From Gillisia mitskevichiae (GTDB lineage Bacteria; Bacteroidota; Bacteroidia; Flavobacteriales; Flavobacteriaceae), in assembly GCF_003634585.1 (NCBI RefSeq), contig NZ_RBLG01000002.1:682001-746000 (forward strand): DNA of 64,000 nucleotides. The letters run 5' to 3'. Below the pieces are notes generated by a model. That model was not told where the DNA came from and made no database searches. It worked only from the letters and a program-made list of their open reading frames with translations. Positions 1 to 8,406 of the stretch are shown one piece after another (position 1 is the stretch's first letter; each line of letters starts with the position of its first letter). The position numbers were made by a program, and so were the translations under genes.

Positions 1-426
1 ATTAATGTACATACTAAGATTTTCATCTGAAGCTGGACCTTTAGCCATACTTTCTATATACCCGGTACTTAAGTCGGCAGCCATGATCTCTCCCATTTGA
101 ACATGATTTAAAAGTACTTGTTTTAATACATCTACAGGTACATCATCTAAGGCATCAAAATTATTAGCAGCTAAAAATTCACTAAACGCCTCATTATTAG
201 GAGCAAACACAGTGTATTTAGTGGTTCCATCCAGCGTGGATGTTAGATCTGCTGCCTCAAGAGCCGCAGCTAAAGAGGAGTAATTATCATTAGTAGATAC
301 AAAATCTGCAATAGTATTATCTTCCACCATTGGCACATTAGCATCGTCATCATCGTTACAGGCGAACATTCCTAAGGCAAGGAAAGCCATAACAGCGGGC
401 TTGAAAATTTTCGAAGTTAATTTCAT
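1..426 (-). CDS. Fasciclin (FAS1) domain lipoprotein, 3' part missing
   Basis: The ATG at 426 on the minus strand opens a reading frame that runs off the left edge, so only the first 142 codons are visible. Residues 1-23 form a lipoprotein signal ending in GMFAC, followed by an acidic Asp-rich linker (NDDDDAN). From about residue 35 the protein matches the start of a FAS1 domain: an IADF motif, the H1-type stretch KYTVFAPNNEAF, then VLLNHV. FAS1 proteins are cell-surface adhesion-type domains; the substrate or partner is unknown. It probably sits in the outer membrane or periplasm. Two AT-rich palindromes lie 59-89 bp upstream. Family call is firm; role is only general. Confidence 0.9.
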   Translation of the reverse strand, partial: MKLTSKIFKPAVMAFLALGMFACNDDDDANVPMVEDNTIADFVSTNDNYSSLAAALEAADLTSTLDGTTKYTVFAPNNEAFSEFLAANNFDALDDVPVDVLKQVLLNHVQMGEIMAADLSTGYIESMAKGPASDENLSMYIN

Positions 427-484
427 AATATGATTTTTTTGATTAGTTAATAAAATTAGACAACAACATAGAATAATTTTGTTT

Positions 485-515
485 AACAATTGTTAATAAA
501 TTTTAAACAATTGTT
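485..515. promoter_or_regulatory. Tandem palindromes AACAATTGTT, possible operator
   Basis: The perfect 10-bp palindrome AACAATTGTT occurs at 485-494 and again at 506-515. Start-to-start distance is 21 bp, about two helical turns, so both copies face the same side of the DNA. This layout fits cooperative binding of a dimeric regulator upstream of the fasciclin gene. It could also be chance in AT-rich DNA. Confidence 0.35.
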
Positions 516-731
516 AATTTATTGTATATCAATATTTTATAGGGAGATTATAAACGTAAATGGTATTTGATATACGTTTAAAATTATAGGGGATATTAAA
601 TTAAAAACGGAAAGGGTAGTTTAAATATTATACTATAACAGATTTTTTATCTGTTAAAATTTGAGCTAATTATAGTTGATTTTCTATATCTATAAAATAA
701 TGCAGTAGATTATAAGTTATAAAGGAAACCT

Positions 732-739
732 TATCTTTG
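732..739 (+). promoter_or_regulatory. Bacteroidota -7 box TATCTTTG
   Basis: TATCTTTG matches the Bacteroidota -7 consensus TAnnTTTG exactly and lies 25 bp before the lipoprotein ATG at 765. No clear TTG -33 element is visible at the usual spacing. Confidence 0.55.
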
Positions 740-764
740 CAAACCAAATTAAAAACCTATTTAC

Positions 765-1187
765 ATGAAAAAGATCTTTTTATTATTTTTTAGTTTAACA
801 TTACTAAGCTCTTGCACTAGCGATGACGATTCAGGAAATGCAGGTGACGACCAAATTTTAGGAAAGTGGTATGTTGCTGAAATTAACAATAGTGGCACAT
901 TAAATTTAACTGTAAGCGAATGCAACAAACAATCATTTATAGATTTTAATGCAGATAATAATGCAGACTCTGCTTTTTACACTGTTACTGATGGTGAATG
1001 TGAATTAAAAGATTCTGATAATTCTGCTTGGAGTAATGAAGGGAATTCTAGATATAAATTTACCATTCCTTTTGAAGGGATTGGCTCTCAAGCTGGAAGA
1101 GTTGAATTTAACGAAAGCTCAAGTTTCACCTTTTATCCAGATCTACTTTCTGGACAAAACACAAATATTGTATTCGAAAAAAGATAA
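765..1187 (+). CDS. Small secreted lipoprotein, lipocalin-like size
   Basis: A 140-residue protein with a lipoprotein signal (lipobox LLSSC, Cys17) and an Asp-rich tether (TSDDDSG). The mature part begins ILGKWYVAEI, the usual opening of lipocalin-like small Bacteroidota lipoproteins, and ends with VFEKR. Two cysteines in the mature domain (SECNKQ and GECEL) could form a disulfide. It probably sits in the outer membrane, facing the periplasm or surface. Its ligand is unknown. A TATCTTTG -7 box precedes it and a strong terminator follows, so it is likely monocistronic. The lipocalin-like assignment rests on overall pattern, not on a diagnostic motif. A second protein of the same build lies at 27945-28358. 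Confidence 0.85.
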   Translation: MKKIFLLFFSLTLLSSCTSDDDSGNAGDDQILGKWYVAEINNSGTLNLTVSECNKQSFIDFNADNNADSAFYTVTDGECELKDSDNSAWSNEGNSRYKFTIPFEGIGSQAGRVEFNESSSFTFYPDLLSGQNTNIVFEKR

Positions 1188-1213
1188 TTTTTTCAATATT
1201 TAAAATCAAGAGA

Positions 1214-1237
1214 GGGTAGTTTTTACTACCCTTTTTT
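1214..1237 (+). terminator. Rho-independent terminator
   Basis: Seven-bp stem GGGTAGT/ACTACCC (1214-1220 with 1225-1231), a TTTT loop and a T-run at 1232-1237. It ends the small lipoprotein gene. Confidence 0.85.
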
Positions 1238-1243
1238 ATTTCG

Positions 1244-1251
1244 TAATTTTG
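1244..1251 (+). promoter_or_regulatory. Bacteroidota -7 box TAATTTTG upstream of mnmA
   Basis: TAATTTTG fits TAnnTTTG and lies about 70 bp before the mnmA ATG, directly after the previous terminator. No convincing -33 TTG is seen. Confidence 0.45.
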
Positions 1252-1319
1252 CCATCTGTAATCCGACAATTATAAGACTTATTAAATCTCGGACTTACCG
1301 AAGTGATTGATGTTATATT

Positions 1320-2507
1320 ATGAAAAAAGTAGTTGTAGGCTTATCAGGAGGTGTAGATTCTAGTGTTACCGCATATTTATTGCAACAACAAGGGTACGAA
1401 GTTATAGGCTTGTTCATGAAGAACTGGCATGATGATACCGTAACTATTTCTGATGAATGCCCATGGTTAGATGATAGCAACGATGCCATGATGGTTGCTG
1501 AAAAATTAGGAATTCCCTTCCAGACAGTAGACCTGAGTGAAGAATATAAGGAGCGAATCGTAGACTATATGTTTCGTGAGTATGAGTTAGGAAGAACACC
1601 TAATCCAGACGTACTTTGTAATAGAGAAATAAAATTTGATGTCTTCATGAAGATCGCTCTTTCTTTAGGAGCAGATTATGTTGCAACAGGACATTATTGT
1701 AGAAAAGGCATACTGGAGAAAGACGGAGAAACTATCTACCAGCTATTAGCAGGAAAAGATGATAATAAAGATCAGTCTTATTTTCTATGTCAACTTACCC
1801 AAGAACAGCTTTCAAAAACACTTTTTCCAATTGGAGAGCTGCTAAAACCAGAGGTTCGCAAAATTGCTGCTGAACAAGATTTGATCACGGCCGATAAAAA
1901 AGATTCTCAAGGACTTTGTTTTATTGGAAAGGTTAGGTTGCCAGAATTTCTTCAGCAAAAACTAAAAGCAAAAGAAGGAGTAATAGTAGAGATAGATTCT
2001 CAAAGAGAACAATACCAAGATCTACCGATACAGTTCAATTCTAAGGCTGAAGAGCTGGAACTACTTTCTAAGAAGTTTCAATATGAGCTAGCAGATGGTA
2101 AAGTTGTTGGGAAACATCAAGGTGCTCACTACTTCACAAAAGGTCAAAGAAAAGGTCTTGCAGTAGGTGGAACTCCGGAACCTTTATTTGTAATAGACAC
2201 AGATGTTAACGAAAATATTATCTACACAGGTCAAGGAAAAGAGCATCCCGGCTTATTCAGAAAAGCGCTATTTGTAGCTAATGATGAAGTGCATTGGGTT
2301 CGTGAAGATCTAGCAATTGCACCAGATTCTGAACTTAAGGTAAAAGCCAGAATTAGATATAGACAAGAATTACAAGAAGCTACCTTACATCAAACAGAGA
2401 ATGGTCTTTATGTATTGTTCGAAAATGCACAGTCTGCAATTACCGAAGGTCAGTTTGTTGCTTGGTATTTGGAGGATGAATTAGTAGGTTCAGGAGTGAT
2501 CTCTTAA
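1320..2507 (+). CDS. mnmA: tRNA-specific 2-thiouridylase MnmA
   Basis: MnmA inserts sulfur at C2 of the wobble uridine (U34) of tRNA-Lys, -Glu and -Gln, using ATP and a persulfide relay, in the cytoplasm. At 395 residues it is slightly longer than the roughly 360-370 typical of the family. The N-terminal PP-loop SGGVDSS is at 9-15. The two catalytic cysteines are visible: Cys100 in PNPDVLCN and Cys200 in DSQGLCFIG. The [11 protein letters not shown] motif in the central domain and a C-terminal beta-barrel are present. An insert around residues 225-250 may account for the extra length. It appears to be transcribed alone. Confidence 0.97.
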   Translation: MKKVVVGLSGGVDSSVTAYLLQQQGYEVIGLFMKNWHDDTVTISDECPWLDDSNDAMMVAEKLGIPFQTVDLSEEYKERIVDYMFREYELGRTPNPDVLCNREIKFDVFMKIALSLGADYVATGHYCRKGILEKDGETIYQLLAGKDDNKDQSYFLCQLTQEQLSKTLFPIGELLKPEVRKIAAEQDLITADKKDSQGLCFIGKVRLPEFLQQKLKAKEGVIVEIDSQREQYQDLPIQFNSKAEELELLSKKFQYELADGKVVGKHQGAHYFTKGQRKGLAVGGTPEPLFVIDTDVNENIIYTGQGKEHPGLFRKALFVANDEVHWVREDLAIAPDSELKVKARIRYRQELQEATLHQTENGLYVLFENAQSAITEGQFVAWYLEDELVGSGVIS

Positions 2508-2565
2508 ATTAGCAATACCTAAGTGTAAAATTGATATCAGCAAGAAATATGATCTTATAAAGATT

Positions 2566-2649
2566 GCCACAAATTCACTAATTAGAAATCAATCAAGAGT
2601 CTCGGAGAATTAAACCCTCAATGAGAGATTATATTTGTGAATTCGTGGC
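2566..2649. repeat. Inverted repeat with GCCAC...GTGGC arms
   Basis: The 13-bp arm at 2566-2578 (GCCACAAATTCAC) is matched in inverse by 2637-2649 (GTGAATTCGTGGC) with 12 of 13 positions complementary. The 58-bp spacer is unremarkable. This has the look of a dispersed intergenic repeat or a long hairpin in the 3' untranslated region of mnmA. Confidence 0.55.
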
Positions 2650-2700
2650 TTTTAAATAATTAAAATATAAATCCGTAAAACACCATAAATTGTTAAAAAA

Positions 2701-2786
2701 CGTCATTCTGAACTTGATTCAGAATCTAGCTACACTAAAAATAAATAGAGTGAATTGAAACCTTGAAATAAATTCAGGGGGACGAG
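2701..2786. repeat. REP-like pair of inverted units
   Basis: The first unit at 2701-2727 starts CGTCATTCTGAAC and folds into an 8-bp hairpin ATTCTGAA/TTCAGAAT (2705-2712, 2718-2725). A degenerate inverse copy, read on the minus strand as CGTCCCCCTGAATTTATTTC, lies at about 2766-2786. The same two-unit layout recurs at 17954-18027. Confidence 0.6.
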
Positions 2787-2840
2787 ATGTTAAGGTGCAT
2801 TGAGGGACGAAAAAAGTATACCTATAAATTTCAATAAAAT

Positions 2841-3782
2841 ATGCAGAATAGAATCACCCAACTTTTCAATATAAAATATCCATTAATTCAAGCTGGAATG
2901 ATCTGGGCAAGTGGATGGAAACTTGCAAGCACCGTTAGTAACAGTGGAGGATTGGGGATAATTGGGGCTGGTTCTATGTACCCTGAAATTCTAAGAGAGC
3001 ATATTCAGAAATGTAAAAAAGCTACGAACAAGCCTTTCGCAGTTAATGTTCCTATGCTATATCCTGATATAGAAAAGATCATGGAGATCATTATTGAAGA
3101 AGGGGTTAAAATAGTTTTTACCTCTGCAGGAAATCCTAAAACATGGACTAAACATTTACAAAGTCACGGTATTAAAGTAGTACATGTGGTTAGCAGTGTG
3201 AAATTCGCATTAAAATCTCAAGATGCGGGAGTAGATGCAGTGGTTGCTGAAGGCTTTGAAGCAGGAGGCCATAATGGAAGAGATGAAACCACAACCTTCA
3301 CCCTGATCCCAATGGTAAAAGAACAACTGGAAATACCTCTTATCGCAGCTGGAGGAATAGCCACAGGTAGAGGAATGCTTGCTGCAATGGTGTTAGGTGC
3401 AGATGCAGTACAAATTGGGTCTCGATTTGTTGCTAGTAATGAGGCATCCTCTCATCAGAATTTTAAAAATAAAGTGGTAGAAGCTAAAGAAGGAGATACC
3501 CAATTAACTTTAAAAGAATTGGCACCGGTGCGTATGTTGAAAAATAAGTTTTTTAATGAAGTTCAGGCACTATATCAAACTGCTCCTACAAAAGAAGAAC
3601 TAATCACCTTATTAGGACGTGCTCGTGCTAAAAAAGGGATGTTTGAAGGCGACATGGAAGACGGGGAATTAGAAATAGGACAGATCGCAGGCTTAATACA
3701 TGAGATAAAACCAGCTACAGAAATTATTCAGGAAATTATTTCAGAATTTGAAAGTGCTAAGCAAAAAGTGGCTCAACTTTAA
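2841..3782 (+). CDS. Nitronate monooxygenase / 2-nitropropane dioxygenase family FMN protein
   Basis: A 313-residue TIM-barrel flavoprotein of the NPD family, which includes nitronate monooxygenases and the enoyl-ACP reductase FabK. The start FNIKYPLIQAGMIWAS, the VAEGFEAGGHNGRDE loop near residue 135-150, and the FMN-phosphate segment AAGGIATGRGM...GADAVQIGSRF (about 170-200) are diagnostic. The AGGHNG motif occurs in both the NMO and FabK branches, so the substrate cannot be fixed from sequence: nitroalkane detoxification or a FabK-like reductase role are both possible. It ends 4 bases into the convergent DUF922 gene. No operon partner is seen on this strand. Confidence 0.9.
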   Translation: MQNRITQLFNIKYPLIQAGMIWASGWKLASTVSNSGGLGIIGAGSMYPEILREHIQKCKKATNKPFAVNVPMLYPDIEKIMEIIIEEGVKIVFTSAGNPKTWTKHLQSHGIKVVHVVSSVKFALKSQDAGVDAVVAEGFEAGGHNGRDETTTFTLIPMVKEQLEIPLIAAGGIATGRGMLAAMVLGADAVQIGSRFVASNEASSHQNFKNKVVEAKEGDTQLTLKELAPVRMLKNKFFNEVQALYQTAPTKEELITLLGRARAKKGMFEGDMEDGELEIGQIAGLIHEIKPATEIIQEIISEFESAKQKVAQL

Positions 3783-4330
3783 GAACTAAATTCTTTAAAT
3801 TTATTTAATTCTTCTGCAATATACTGCCGCCACTTAAGTTCGGCTTCTTTGCTTAAACTATGGTTAGATTCTTTATCGAAAGCATTTTGCATAGCACTAC
3901 GCTCCTTATCTATATTCTCATATAATTTATTCAAATACTCGCGGGAATCTTTATTTATTTTAGAAGCCTCTACATTAGCTAAAAGCTTTCTCAATTTTCG
4001 CGCATGCAATTCGGATATATCAAAATGAAGCTGTTCATGCTTCAGCAAATATTCAGATTTTGATGCTGGCTGTACCCAACTCTGTTCTGGATAAAAAAAA
4101 GATTCTACTTTATAGTCTAATTCCATTTTCTGTGAAGTTCCTTTTAAACCCCAAGAATAAGAAAGTCCAGTATTGGTATTAGCATGAAAAAGTGTTTTTT
4201 CAAGAGGCACTCCCTGGAAATCCTCCCAGGTTAAATGAGCCTCTTCGCTCCAAGAAATCTTTAGATCTTCAGATTGCCCAAACCCAAAAACAGGAAGCGA
4301 GAGCATCAATATGAAGAAAACAGTTCTCAC
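3779..4330 (-). CDS. Secreted DUF922-like putative zinc protease
   Basis: A 183-residue protein with a signal peptide (residues 1-19, ending FGFGQS). The segment LLKHEQLHFDISELHA (about 95-110) carries an HExxH motif, H98-E99-x-x-H102, with further acidic and His residues nearby (D104, H109); this is the hallmark of the DUF922 family of predicted metal-dependent proteases. The start codon is GTG at 4330, only 3 bases after the stop of the OsmC gene, which suggests translational coupling. The C-terminal third is charged and helical. It probably acts in the periplasm; the substrate is unknown. The 3' end overlaps the convergent flavoprotein gene by 4 bases. Confidence 0.85.
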   Translation of the reverse strand: MRTVFFILMLSLPVFGFGQSEDLKISWSEEAHLTWEDFQGVPLEKTLFHANTNTGLSYSWGLKGTSQKMELDYKVESFFYPEQSWVQPASKSEYLLKHEQLHFDISELHARKLRKLLANVEASKINKDSREYLNKLYENIDKERSAMQNAFDKESNHSLSKEAELKWRQYIAEELNKFKEFSS

Positions 4331-4333
4331 TAA

Positions 4334-4732
4334 TTAATAATTAAAGGTGATGTTTTTAATAATATCCGGGTGAATACTTTGGATGACCGGGCATGTCTTA
4401 GCCGAATTTTCCAGTACGGTTTTATCTCTATCTGTTAATTCTCCTTTTACAAACATAATTACATCAATCTTAGAGATTCTTCTAGGATTTGCTGCCATGT
4501 GTTTTGTAACCTCCGCATATGTACCTTTTATATCCAGCTCGTGTTCGTTAGCCTTAATTCCCATAATTGTAAGCATACAAGAGGCCATTGCAGTAGCTAC
4601 AGTATCTGTTGGGGAGAATGCCTCTCCCTTCCCATTATTATCTAATGGAGCGTCTGTAATAAATTTATTTCCGCTTTGGATATGCTCACATTCAGTTCGC
4701 AGATCTCCTTTGTAAATTACTTTTGAAGTCAT
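4334..4732 (-). CDS. OsmC family peroxiredoxin-like protein
   Basis: A 132-residue OsmC/Ohr-fold protein. These cytoplasmic thiol peroxidases reduce organic hydroperoxides through two cysteines, one in the helix MASCMLTIMG (Cys52) and one in KTCPVIQSIHP (Cys114); both are present. The conserved SPTDTVATA run before Cys52 also fits. The sequence resembles the general OsmC branch, not Ohr, and the physiological substrate is unknown. It lies 5 bases after the LysM gene and directly before the DUF922 gene, all on the minus strand, so the three probably share a transcript with guaA upstream. Confidence 0.93.
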   Translation of the reverse strand: MTSKVIYKGDLRTECEHIQSGNKFITDAPLDNNGKGEAFSPTDTVATAMASCMLTIMGIKANEHELDIKGTYAEVTKHMAANPRRISKIDVIMFVKGELTDRDKTVLENSAKTCPVIQSIHPDIIKNITFNY

Positions 4733-4737
4733 AGATT

Positions 4738-6753
4738 TTATTTTGCAACACTAAGTGTAAGATCTTTATTTAGTTGCATAATATAGATTGCATCATTATA
4801 AAAGCCACCATTGGATTTAGGTTTGTAAAGGAATTTATTTTCTACATATTCTGTGATAATATTAGCTTTTACAGACTCTTCAATACTTCCCATCGCGGCA
4901 AGTCTTAATAAAACATCTAAGGTAAGATCGTAACCTCGTACTGTGTATTTATTAGGAATATAGCCATACTTATTTTTATAGGCTTCAACAAAACTATCTG
5001 TTACTGTTTCGTCAAATTCTTTATATTCAGAAGGAAAATGAAAACTCAATTCTCCTAAATGCTCATTAGTTACAGCATCACTTTCAAAAGTGCTGTTTTT
5101 ATAGGTGGTGAACAAAGTGATCCTGTTATTCCTAGCTAATCTATTTAAAGCTGAAGTTGCACTTCCAAGCAAAGCAATATTTTCCGATTCTAAGATCACC
5201 CAATTCTCACGAGATTTATCTATTACAGATGCTAATGAAGATTCTGTAATATTATTGGATTGCGGATTTAAAATTCGTGCACCAGGGATAGCACTTACTA
5301 ATTTGGCTTTTATTGCAGAAGAAGCTCCATCTGCTACAATGATCACATTTTTACCTTGAGAATTACTCTGGAGAAATACGATCATGGCTTCTCTTAACAT
5401 ATCATCACTTGGACGAGATTGGTATAAATTAGGGAGCGCTTTTAACTCTCTATTGGTGATTGGTGAGATCACGGGAACATTTAAATTCACTAAGCTAGAT
5501 GCTGCCTCTTCTGAGGTTGCTTGATATAATGGACCAATAACAGCATCTACATTACTAAAATTGTTAGCTGCAATAGTTTGGGAAACTTTTCCAGAATTAT
5601 TTTGAGTATCGTAAACACGAAGGTTTGTAGAAATACCCAATTCTTTAGCTCGATCTATAGCCATTAAAGCGCCGCTATAAAAATCTAAAGAGAGTCGCAA
5701 TACACGATCTTTTTGAATTGACTCTTTAGCATTAGAAACAGAATCGTTTTTAATTTTACTAAGATTATAAGGAAGCATCAAAACTAGATTTTTCGGCTCG
5801 AAATTCTTTAAATTCTTAGAAAGATCCATTTTTGTTAACTCAGAAGTTGGCATTGGTTTTTCACCTAATCCAGCTACATCTTCCAATTTATTCCCTTTAG
5901 AATCTTTAGTAGGTACTTTTAAGATCATACCCCATTTTAATCCGTCTTTTAAAGCAGGATTCAAAGCAACCAAAGAATCTTCAGCTACCTGAAATCTTCT
6001 AGTTAAACTATACATAGTTTCTTGAGGCTGCACTTCATAGAATTCAAAGGCATCATCAGTAATTACCACAGGCTGGTTAAGTACATTAGTTCCAACTTTA
6101 ATCATCATCCCTGGCTGTAAAACTCCAACCTTTGGATTAAGATCTTCCAACTCTTTCAGCGTCATTCCATATTTCCGAGCGATCCCATATTTAGTTTCTT
6201 TAGGAATAATAATATGCTCTCTCGTTTTCAGGATCTGTGCAGAGGGTTTAGAATTAGTTACTTCAGGATTTCTTTCTTCTATAATAACTTTCCCGGGAGT
6301 AGGTCTTTCTTTCTTTTCAGCAATAATAACTTTTTCCGGAGTGCTTTCATCTACAACGAAAACAGGGATCTGGATAGTTTCTCCATTCTGAAGTTCTTTT
6401 GAATATAGTTGTTTATTGTACTTTTTGATGTCTTCTACACTTACTCCATATTCCTTAGACAAGCTATATAAAGTTTCCTTTTTCTGCACTTTATGCGAAT
6501 TAAAGCTAACCGCTTTCTTAACTGCGTTTTCGCTTTGTTCTAAGGACATAGGAATTACCAACTTTGCATTTACCTGTAAACCTTCCTTAGCTTCCGGATT
6601 TAGTTTAAGTAAAGTCTCTTGGCTTATATCATATTTCTTGGAGATACTATATACTGTTTCCCCTGCAGTAACTGTATGATATTGATAAGCCTGACCAAAG
6701 GCACTAGTAGTAAGCACTTGAAAAAACAAGCATATAATAATTAAAAACCTCAT
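4738..6753 (-). CDS. Secreted protein with four LysM domains and a periplasmic-binding-like domain
   Basis: A 671-residue exported protein (signal peptide 1-20, SAFGQA). Four LysM peptidoglycan-binding repeats are visible at about 24-68, 87-130, 179-221 and 238-281; each has a GETVYSIS-like or ETxYxL core and an LNP or comparable turn. From about 321 to the end the sequence resembles a type 1 periplasmic binding fold (LVLMLPYNL, VIGPLYQATSEEA, VPVISPITN). Proteins of this design in Bacteroidota are annotated as LysM or amino-acid ABC-transporter-like; a wall-associated sensor or LpoA-like regulator of peptidoglycan synthesis is a possible role by analogy only. It lies 38 bases after guaA. Confidence 0.9.
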   Translation of the reverse strand: MRFLIIICLFFQVLTTSAFGQAYQYHTVTAGETVYSISKKYDISQETLLKLNPEAKEGLQVNAKLVIPMSLEQSENAVKKAVSFNSHKVQKKETLYSLSKEYGVSVEDIKKYNKQLYSKELQNGETIQIPVFVVDESTPEKVIIAEKKERPTPGKVIIEERNPEVTNSKPSAQILKTREHIIIPKETKYGIARKYGMTLKELEDLNPKVGVLQPGMMIKVGTNVLNQPVVITDDAFEFYEVQPQETMYSLTRRFQVAEDSLVALNPALKDGLKWGMILKVPTKDSKGNKLEDVAGLGEKPMPTSELTKMDLSKNLKNFEPKNLVLMLPYNLSKIKNDSVSNAKESIQKDRVLRLSLDFYSGALMAIDRAKELGISTNLRVYDTQNNSGKVSQTIAANNFSNVDAVIGPLYQATSEEAASSLVNLNVPVISPITNRELKALPNLYQSRPSDDMLREAMIVFLQSNSQGKNVIIVADGASSAIKAKLVSAIPGARILNPQSNNITESSLASVIDKSRENWVILESENIALLGSATSALNRLARNNRITLFTTYKNSTFESDAVTNEHLGELSFHFPSEYKEFDETVTDSFVEAYKNKYGYIPNKYTVRGYDLTLDVLLRLAAMGSIEESVKANIITEYVENKFLYKPKSNGGFYNDAIYIMQLNKDLTLSVAK

Positions 6754-6791
6754 CTGTTATTTTTTTACTGAAATTAATTAGTGTCTAACTA

Positions 6792-8324
6792 TTACTCCCA
6801 CTCTATAGTTGCAGGCGGTTTAGAACTTATATCGTACACTACTCTATTAACGCCTTTTACCTTATTTATTATTGTATTTGATATTTTTTGTAGGAATTCG
6901 TAAGGTAAATTTACCCAATCTGCTGTCATTCCATCGGTAGATTCTACTGCTCTTAAAGCAACTACTTTTTCATAAGTTCTCTCATCCCCCATAACTCCAA
7001 CAGAATTCACAGGTAGTAATATTGCTCCGGCTTGCCAAACCTTATCGTATAACATCCATTCTTTTAGTCCATTTATAAAAATGGCATCAACTTCTTGAAG
7101 CACCCTTACTTTCTCGGCAGTGACATCCCCAAGGATTCTAATTGCCAATCCCGGACCTGGAAAAGGATGTCTTCCTAACAATTCTTTTGCAATACCAAGT
7201 TCTGCACCTACCCTTCTCACTTCATCTTTAAAGAGTGCTCTTAACGGCTCTACTATCTTAAGTTTCATAAAGTCTGGCAATCCACCAACATTATGATGGG
7301 ATTTAATTGTTGCTGAAGGTCCTCCTGTAGCAGAAACAGATTCTATTACATCTGGATAAATTGTCCCCTGCGCCAAAAATTTAACATCTTGAATTTGGTG
7401 AGCCTCATCGTCAAAAACTTCAATAAAGGCATTCCCTATCTTCTTTCTCTTTCCTTCTGGATCACTAACTCCAGCCAATGCATCCAAGAAACGTGCCGAA
7501 GCATCTACTCCTTTTACATTCAATCCCATATCCTTGTATTGATCAAGAACACTTTCGAATTCGTCCTTTCTAAGCAATCCGTTATTTACAAATATGCAAT
7601 ATAAGTTCTTCCCGATGGCTTTATGTAAAAGCACCGCGGCAACAGAAGAATCTACTCCTCCGCTTAGACCAAGAACCACTTTATCGTCTCCAATCTTTTC
7701 TTTTAATTCTGAAACCGTCATGTCTACAAAGGCTTCCGGAGTCCAACTTTGTTCTACTCCAGCAATCTTCACTAAAAAGTTCTCTAAAAGTTGTTTTCCA
7801 TCTGAAGTATGATAAACTTCCGGGTGAAACTGAATAGCAAAGGTCTCTTCCCCTTCAATCCTGTAAGCTGCATTTAGAACGTCTGAAGTACTAGCCAAAC
7901 GAACAGCATTGGTTGGCAATTCCTTTATAGTATCACTATGGCTCATCCACACCTGAGAATTCTCCGTGATGTCTTCAAACAAAACTTCGGCATCCTTTAT
8001 AATAGAAAGATTGGCTCTTCCATATTCTCTAGTTTCTGAAGGCTCTACTCGTCCTCCATGAAAATGAGCTAAATACTGAGCTCCATAACATACCGCAAGC
8101 AAAGGCATTTTTCCTCTAATTTCTGAAAGATCAGGATGCGGTGCATCTTCTGCTCTCACAGAAAAAGGACTTCCAGAAAGGATTGTTGCCTTAAATCCTG
8201 AAATATCTTTTGGTGGGTTATTATAAGGGTGAATTTCGCAGTAAATGTTAAGCTCTCTAACTCGTCTTGCAATTAGTTGAGTATACTGGGATCCGAAGTC
8301 TAAAATAAGTACGTTTTGTTGCAT
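6792..8324 (-). CDS. guaA: GMP synthase (glutamine-hydrolysing)
   Basis: GuaA converts XMP, ATP and glutamine to GMP in the cytoplasm. I place the start at the ATG at 8324, giving 510 residues; a TTG two codons upstream could be read but adds nothing conserved. The class I glutaminase domain has the nucleophile in LAVCYGAQ (Cys79) and FHPEV further on. The PP-loop ATPase motif [10 protein letters not shown] follows at about 217-226, and the C-terminal dimerisation domain ends with the family signature KPPATIEWE. The box TACTTTTG lies on the minus strand only 3 bases before the ATG, which would give a nearly leaderless mRNA if it is the -7 element. Confidence 0.98.
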   Translation of the reverse strand: MQQNVLILDFGSQYTQLIARRVRELNIYCEIHPYNNPPKDISGFKATILSGSPFSVRAEDAPHPDLSEIRGKMPLLAVCYGAQYLAHFHGGRVEPSETREYGRANLSIIKDAEVLFEDITENSQVWMSHSDTIKELPTNAVRLASTSDVLNAAYRIEGEETFAIQFHPEVYHTSDGKQLLENFLVKIAGVEQSWTPEAFVDMTVSELKEKIGDDKVVLGLSGGVDSSVAAVLLHKAIGKNLYCIFVNNGLLRKDEFESVLDQYKDMGLNVKGVDASARFLDALAGVSDPEGKRKKIGNAFIEVFDDEAHQIQDVKFLAQGTIYPDVIESVSATGGPSATIKSHHNVGGLPDFMKLKIVEPLRALFKDEVRRVGAELGIAKELLGRHPFPGPGLAIRILGDVTAEKVRVLQEVDAIFINGLKEWMLYDKVWQAGAILLPVNSVGVMGDERTYEKVVALRAVESTDGMTADWVNLPYEFLQKISNTIINKVKGVNRVVYDISSKPPATIEWE

Positions 8325-8376
8325 GCGCAAAAGTAAGAATTTGAACGAATAATGTCCTAGCAGAATTATTATTTTA

Positions 8377-8384
8377 TATCTTTA
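8377..8384 (+). promoter_or_regulatory. -7-like box TATCTTTA before the SIMPL gene
   Basis: TATCTTTA differs from TAnnTTTG only in the last base and lies 22 bp before the ATG at 8407. Confidence 0.35.
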
Positions 8385-8406
8385 AATCCATTCAAAATAA
8401 ACATTT

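Larger units (their letters stand above)
427..764. other. Intergenic region between divergent genes, AT-rich, with tandem palindromes
   Basis: No reading frame of note is seen in these 338 bases. They separate the fasciclin gene (minus) from a small lipoprotein gene (plus), so both promoters must lie here. The region holds two copies of the palindrome AACAATTGTT (485-494 and 506-515) and a TATCTTTG box (732-739). Confidence 0.6.
2508..2840. other. Intergenic region with two repeat structures, no gene
   Basis: No credible gene is seen in these 333 bases. They contain a long-armed inverted repeat (2566-2578 with 2637-2649) and a pair of inverted REP-like units (2701-2727 and about 2761-2786), each noted separately. 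The promoter of the following flavoprotein gene must also lie here, but no clear -7 box is visible. Confidence 0.6.
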
